Of a stretch of 10,141 bases of DNA, positions 6,763 through 10,141 are shown piece after piece; position 1 is the stretch's first letter, and each line of letters starts with the position of its first letter. The stretch spans positions 1-10,141 of the forward strand of contig RFSU01000075.1 in the NCBI GenBank assembly GCA_009923795.1. Direction: 5' to 3'. Under the pieces are notes generated by a model, which was given only the letters and a program-made list of their open reading frames with translations, ran no database searches and was not told the DNA's origin. A program made the translations under genes and the position numbers. This DNA comes from Sphingomonadaceae bacterium. GTDB taxonomy: Bacteria > Pseudomonadota > Alphaproteobacteria > Sphingomonadales > Sphingomonadaceae.

Positions 6763-8159
6763 TGCGTCTCACCGCTCTTCTCACAGGATCGGCGATGGTG
6801 CTGGCGTCCATGACGACGCCTGCCCTTGCCAAGAAAAAGGATGAGGATGCCGCCAAGGTAGAGGCGAAAGCCCCGGCCTTTAACAAGGATCCCTATCCGT
6901 CCACCTATCACGCTTACCCAAGCGTACCGACAGCCGTCACCAACGTCACAATTTATGATGGGGAAGGCGCAAAGTTTGTGAACGCCACCGTCTATTTCCG
7001 CGACGGCAAGGTTGAGGGCATTGAGGCCAATGGTGTGGCCAAGGATGGCTATGCCGTCATTGACGGTACCGGCAAATGGGTCACGCCCGGCATTATCGAC
7101 GTGCACTCGCATTTGGGGGATTATCCCTCCCCCGGTGTTGACGCGCATTCCGATGGCAATGAAGCAACCGGAGCTGTCCGCCCCGAAGTTTGGGCGGAAC
7201 ACAGCGTTTGGCCTCAAGATCCGGGCTTTTCCCGCGCGCTCGCCAATGGTGGGGTGACGGCGCTTCAGATTTTGCCCGGTTCGGCCAATCTCTTTGGCGG
7301 CCGCTCCGTCACGATCAAGAATGTCTATGCGCGTAATGTGCAGGGCATGAAGTTCCCGGGCGCACCTTATGGCCTGAAAATGGCCTGCGGCGAAAACCCG
7401 AAGCGGGTCTATGGTTCTCGCGGACAAATGCCGCAGACGCGCATGGGCAATATGGCGGTCAATCGCCAGACATGGGCGCGGGCCGTTGAATATAAGCGCA
7501 AGCTCGATAAGGGTGAAGCGGTTGCCCGGGATCTCGCCATGGAAACGCTGGCGGACGTTCTGTCCGGCGAAATCCTTGTCCACAACCACTGCTATCGCGC
7601 CGACGAAATGAGTCTCGTCATCGATATGGCAAAGGAATTTGGCTATAAGGTCTCAACCTTCCACCACGCGGTTGAAAGCTATAAAATTGCTGACCTTCTG
7701 GCGAAGGAAGGTATTTGCTCGGCCATGTGGGCAGATTGGTGGGGCTTTAAGATGGAGTCCTATGACGCCATCAATGAGAATATCCCGCTGGTGCATAAGG
7801 CCGGGGCATGCGCCATCGTGCACTCGGACGATGCCAATGGCATTCAGCGTCTTAACCAAGATGCGGCCAAGGCAGTCGCCGATGGCCGTCGCATTGGGGT
7901 TAATGTTTCTGATGAGCAGGCTTGGACATGGCTCAGCTATAATCCAGCCAAGGCGCTAGGCATCGCGGATAAGACGGGCAGCCTAAAGCCCGGCAAGATG
8001 GCCGATATTGTGCTTTGGAACGGCAATCCGCTGTCGGTCTATACGCGTCCGGACAAGGTCTGGATTGATGGCGCGCTGATGTATGATGCGGCTGATCCCA
8101 AAAAACGGCCTGTGGCTGATTTTGAAATGGGCCAGCCCGGTGAAGGAGACGTGAAGTGA
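6762..8159 (+). CDS. Exported metal-dependent amidohydrolase (imidazolonepropionase-like, COG1228 type), active-site intact
   Basis: A 465-residue amidohydrolase-superfamily enzyme exported by a signal peptide (residues 1-23, cleavage after ALA). A lysine-rich charged linker follows. The N-terminal beta-sandwich starts near 55, and the TIM barrel opens with GIIDVHSHLG, metal ligands H115 and H117. Later ligands are visible as VHNH (274-276), FHHAVE (H301/H302) and VHSDD (354-357). GLKMACGENPKRVYG (204-218) is a conserved substrate or metal-side segment. The C-terminal sandwich has GSLKPGKMADIVLWNGNP. Relatives include prolidase-like dipeptidases and cyclic-amide hydrolases, so a periplasmic peptidase role fits its partner, but the substrate is inferred. 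ATG 6762 overlaps the transporter stop (TAATG), with AAGGAA ten bases upstream. A longer frame from 6654 exists but would bury the signal peptide, so it is rejected. Confidence 0.92.
   Translation: MRLTALLTGSAMVLASMTTPALAKKKDEDAAKVEAKAPAFNKDPYPSTYHAYPSVPTAVTNVTIYDGEGAKFVNATVYFRDGKVEGIEANGVAKDGYAVIDGTGKWVTPGIIDVHSHLGDYPSPGVDAHSDGNEATGAVRPEVWAEHSVWPQDPGFSRALANGGVTALQILPGSANLFGGRSVTIKNVYARNVQGMKFPGAPYGLKMACGENPKRVYGSRGQMPQTRMGNMAVNRQTWARAVEYKRKLDKGEAVARDLAMETLADVLSGEILVHNHCYRADEMSLVIDMAKEFGYKVSTFHHAVESYKIADLLAKEGICSAMWADWWGFKMESYDAINENIPLVHKAGACAIVHSDDANGIQRLNQDAAKAVADGRRIGVNVSDEQAWTWLSYNPAKALGIADKTGSLKPGKMADIVLWNGNPLSVYTRPDKVWIDGALMYDAADPKKRPVADFEMGQPGEGDVK
8143..8148 (+). promoter_or_regulatory. 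Ribosome binding site for the second amidohydrolase
   Basis: AAGGAG lies inside the end of the first amidohydrolase gene, seven bases before GTG 8156. It supports the overlapping GTGA start and independent loading of ribosomes. Confidence 0.65.
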
Positions 8160-9439
8160 AGCATCTTCTTCTGGCTTGTGCCGCTCTTATCGCCGCCCCC
8201 CTTTCTGCCCAGACGGTCGCCATTACAGGCGGCAAGGTCGTCATTGGCGATGGATCTGCCCCAATTGAAAAGGGCATTGTGATTGTCACCAACGGCCGTG
8301 TCGTCGCAGCAGGTGCCGCCATTGCCATTCCGGCAGGGGCTGCGCGCATTGACGCGACGGGCAAATGGGTCACGCCCGGGATTGTTGCGGGCTTTACCCG
8401 TATGGGTTTGGTCGGTGTCGATGCTGTTGATCCTAGCAATGACACAGAAGCGCGTAATTCTCCCTTTAACGTGTCGCTGGATATTGCGCCCGCAATCAAT
8501 CCGGATGTTTCGGCTGTTGCCGTCAACCGGGCAGCCGGTGTGACCAGAGCCATTGTCTCGCCAGATGCGGGCAATGCCATTTTTGGCGGCCAAGGCGCTG
8601 TTATGGATACGGGGGCAGATTTTGATCCCGTGACCAAGTCGCGCGCTTTCCAATTCATGGAATTTGGCGAAACGGGCGCGCGTCTCGCAGGCGGTTCCCG
8701 GCCTGCCCTGATCGCGGCCTTCAAAACCGCGCTGGCCGAAGCCAAGGACGCATCTGTGGGTGTGTTCCATGAGGACGCAATGCTGAAGCGGCCGGATGCC
8801 TTGGCGCTTGTGCCCATTCTGAACGGCACGATGAAGCTGTTCGTGCATGTCGAAAGCGCGGCAGACATCTTGATCGTGCTGGGGCTTAAGAAAAGCTATC
8901 CGACGCTCAGCCTCGTTTTGGTAGGTGCTACAGAGGGATGGCGGGTGGCCCCTCAAATCGCGGCCGCCAAGGTGCCCGTTATGGCCTCTGCGCTGAACGA
9001 TTTGCCCGACTCGTTTGAACAAATCGCCGCCACCCAATCCAATGTCGGCCGCATGAAGGCGGCGGGCGTTGAAGTGGGCATTGGCATGATCAACGACAAT
9101 GAAGCGCGTCAGGCGCAGTTGAGCATGCAATATGCAGGCAATTTGGTTGCCCTGACCAAGGTGCCGGGGGCTACGGGCCTATCATGGGGCGATGCCTTTG
9201 CTGCGATCAGCTCTGTTCCGGCATCCATCGTCGGACTGGGCGGTGAAATTGGGTCGCTCAAAGCCGGGCGACGCGCCGATATCGTCTTATGGGATGGCGA
9301 TCCGCTGGAAGTCACCTCTGCCGTTGTTAAGGTCTGGATCGACGGCGTAGAGCAGCCGCTGTCTACCCGGCAGACCCGCTTGCGGGATCGGTATCTGCAA
9401 CCGGGCGCAGGGCCGCTTCCCGACGCGTATAAGCATTGA
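8156..9439 (+). CDS. Exported amidohydrolase paralogue with degenerate metal site (probable pseudoenzyme)
   Basis: A 427-residue exported protein (signal peptide about 1-18, LSAQ) of the amidohydrolase fold and a clear paralogue of the gene before it. The two share TGKWVTPGI (68-76 here) at the barrel entry and GSLKAGRRADIVLWDGDP / KVWIDG at the C-terminus. The metal site is broken, however. The HxH motif is replaced by F80-T-R82, the FHHAVE stretch by VGATEGW (256-262), and the HSDD segment by INDNE. Only a VHVE histidine (H231) remains. The reading frame is whole, so this is not decay by frameshift, and the fold appears kept for another use, such as binding or holding its active partner. 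GTG 8156 overlaps the upstream TGA by four bases, so translation is probably coupled. An unusual catalytic mode without metals cannot be excluded. Confidence 0.9.
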   Translation: MKHLLLACAALIAAPLSAQTVAITGGKVVIGDGSAPIEKGIVIVTNGRVVAAGAAIAIPAGAARIDATGKWVTPGIVAGFTRMGLVGVDAVDPSNDTEARNSPFNVSLDIAPAINPDVSAVAVNRAAGVTRAIVSPDAGNAIFGGQGAVMDTGADFDPVTKSRAFQFMEFGETGARLAGGSRPALIAAFKTALAEAKDASVGVFHEDAMLKRPDALALVPILNGTMKLFVHVESAADILIVLGLKKSYPTLSLVLVGATEGWRVAPQIAAAKVPVMASALNDLPDSFEQIAATQSNVGRMKAAGVEVGIGMINDNEARQAQLSMQYAGNLVALTKVPGATGLSWGDAFAAISSVPASIVGLGGEIGSLKAGRRADIVLWDGDPLEVTSAVVKVWIDGVEQPLSTRQTRLRDRYLQPGAGPLPDAYKH

Positions 9440-9441
9440 GA

Positions 9442-9477
9442 GGGCGCCGTCGGCTGGCTTTTTGGCCGACGGCGCTC
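9442..9477 (+). terminator. Hairpin closing the transporter-amidohydrolase operon
   Basis: Stem arms at 9442-9454 and 9465-9477 pair over 13 bases with one G-U. The core is GCCGTCGGC against GCCGACGGC, with a 10-base loop. It begins two bases after the stop codon of the last operon gene. There is no T-run after it; the five Ts lie in the loop. It may be a terminator aided by Rho or an mRNA 3'-end stabiliser. Confidence 0.55.
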
Positions 9478-9502
9478 CCCTGTTCATCTGCGCGTAATCA
9501 AA

Positions 9503-9517
9503 GCTTCTTAACGAAGC
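9503..9517 (+). repeat. Short inverted repeat just before the TonB receptor start
   Basis: GCTTC, five bases, GAAGC, ending eight bases before ATG 9526. It would put the weak ribosome site (GAAGCGAG) partly in a stem, or could bind a regulator. A chance occurrence is quite possible at this length. Confidence 0.25.
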
Positions 9518-9525
9518 GAGAATAT

Positions 9526-10141
9526 ATGACACAAAGAATCACCTCCCCACGAAGCGCCCTTGCGGCCTTTGCCCTCTCTGCTGCCTGTGCACCCCTATGG
9601 GCCGCTCAATCGGTTCTCGAGGGCATGGGGGATCAGGCGCATGATATTGTCGTCACGGCACCCGCGCTAGCCGGATCGGTCAATATCGCCATTCCTGCCG
9701 ATGTCGTTCTCGATAGCGCGGCGATCCAAAGCTATGGTGTGTCAAGCGTTGCTGACTTGCTCTCGGCCTTGTCGGCACAGACCCGCTCTGGCCGTGGTCG
9801 CGGCGATGGGCGGCCGGTTGTTCTGCTCAATGGCAAGCGGATTTCGGGCTTTGCCGAACTGCGCGACTTGCCCAGCGAGGCTATTCAGCGGGTCGAGATT
9901 CTGCCGGAAGATGTGGCTTTGCGCTTTGGCTATGCGGCCGACCAGCGCGTCATCAACTTCATCCTGCGGCCGGGCTTTAAGGCCGTCACTCTGGAAGGGG
10001 AGATTGGCGGGCCGACAACTGGCGGGCGCACGGACCTTGAATTTGAAACAGGCCTTGTGCGCATTGGCCAAAAGGGCCGGGTAAATCTGGATGCGGAATA
10101 TACCCGCACGGGATCAATCCTTGAGAGCGAACGGGGGATTG
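9526..10141 (+). CDS. TonB-dependent outer-membrane receptor, N-terminal part
   Basis: The first 205 residues of a TonB-dependent receptor; the beta-barrel runs off the right edge. A signal peptide (about 1-27, ending LWAAQ) is followed by a TonB-box-like DIVVTA at 40-45. A plug domain comes next, with SVADLLSALSAQTRSG, VVLLNGKRISGFAELRDLP and AIQRVEILPEDVALRFGY, then RVINFILRP and the first barrel strands. This plug, with an RGRGDGRP loop where many receptors have a glycine-rich stretch, is common in sphingomonads. No STN signalling domain lies between the signal peptide and the plug, so it is a transporter without a FecR-type regulatory arm. The start is ATG 9526 with only a weak GAAGCGAG upstream. 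It lies 86 bases after the amidohydrolase operon beyond a hairpin, so it may have its own promoter. The substrate is not readable; peptide or peptide-like is suggested by the neighbours. Confidence 0.93.
   Translation, partial: MTQRITSPRSALAAFALSAACAPLWAAQSVLEGMGDQAHDIVVTAPALAGSVNIAIPADVVLDSAAIQSYGVSSVADLLSALSAQTRSGRGRGDGRPVVLLNGKRISGFAELRDLPSEAIQRVEILPEDVALRFGYAADQRVINFILRPGFKAVTLEGEIGGPTTGGRTDLEFETGLVRIGQKGRVNLDAEYTRTGSILESERGI

Noticed and set aside
6759..7589. 276-codon minus-strand frame opposite the first amidohydrolase
   Set aside because: It is a shadow of a gene with an intact signal peptide and metal motifs; no family resemblance is seen.
8039..9130. 363-codon open frame on the minus strand opposite the amidohydrolases
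   Set aside because: It crosses the junction of two well-supported genes, has low-complexity His/Arg/Gly composition and no ribosome site or domain.
8156..9439. Second amidohydrolase as a decaying pseudogene
   Set aside because: The frame is uninterrupted, the signal peptide and C-terminal domain are kept, and a strong ribosome site is present. A maintained pseudoenzyme fits better.

Overview
The window looks like ordinary chromosome from an alphaproteobacterium, most likely a member of the Sphingomonadales. The reasons are moderately high GC, an HslV whose catalytic threonine follows a short propeptide, a sphingomonad-style TonB-dependent receptor plug with a DIVVTA box, and a secreted amidohydrolase pair behind a POT transporter. 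This placement is inferred from protein style, not from a marker gene. No insertion sequence, phage gene, CRISPR array, tRNA or rRNA is visible. No gap between genes exceeds about 180 bases.

Layout. Positions 1-300 (minus) hold the 5' part of a HAD-IB (PgpC/SerB-like) phosphatase. A MobA-like nucleotidyltransferase (334-1119, plus) diverges from it across only 33 bases. Its 3' end overlaps by 15 bases the tail of a convergent oligosaccharide flippase-type membrane protein (1105-2655, minus). Together these three resemble a small envelope-lipid or glycan module whose substrate cannot be read from the sequence. Next come a GFA-family zinc protein (2722-3126, minus) and the hslV-hslU heat-shock protease operon (3179-5065, minus). 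A very good sigma-32-like promoter ends only seven bases before the hslV ATG, and no Shine-Dalgarno is visible, so the hslVU message is predicted to be leaderless or nearly so.

On the plus strand, a POT/PTR proton-coupled peptide transporter (5245-6762) is followed without a gap by two paralogous exported amidohydrolases (6762-8159 and 8156-9439). The junctions are a TAATG stop/start and a GTGA overlap, so the three form a tight operon. The first amidohydrolase keeps its metal-ligand histidines. The second has lost most of them and looks like a pseudoenzyme. A strong hairpin closes the operon, and a TonB-dependent receptor (from 9526, cut by the window end) follows.

How they may work together: the receptor could bring a peptide-like compound across the outer membrane, the exported amidohydrolase(s) could trim it in the periplasm, and the POT carrier could take the products across the inner membrane. 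This is inference from gene order and family. The most interesting points are the degenerate second amidohydrolase and the leaderless heat-shock promoter arrangement at hslV.
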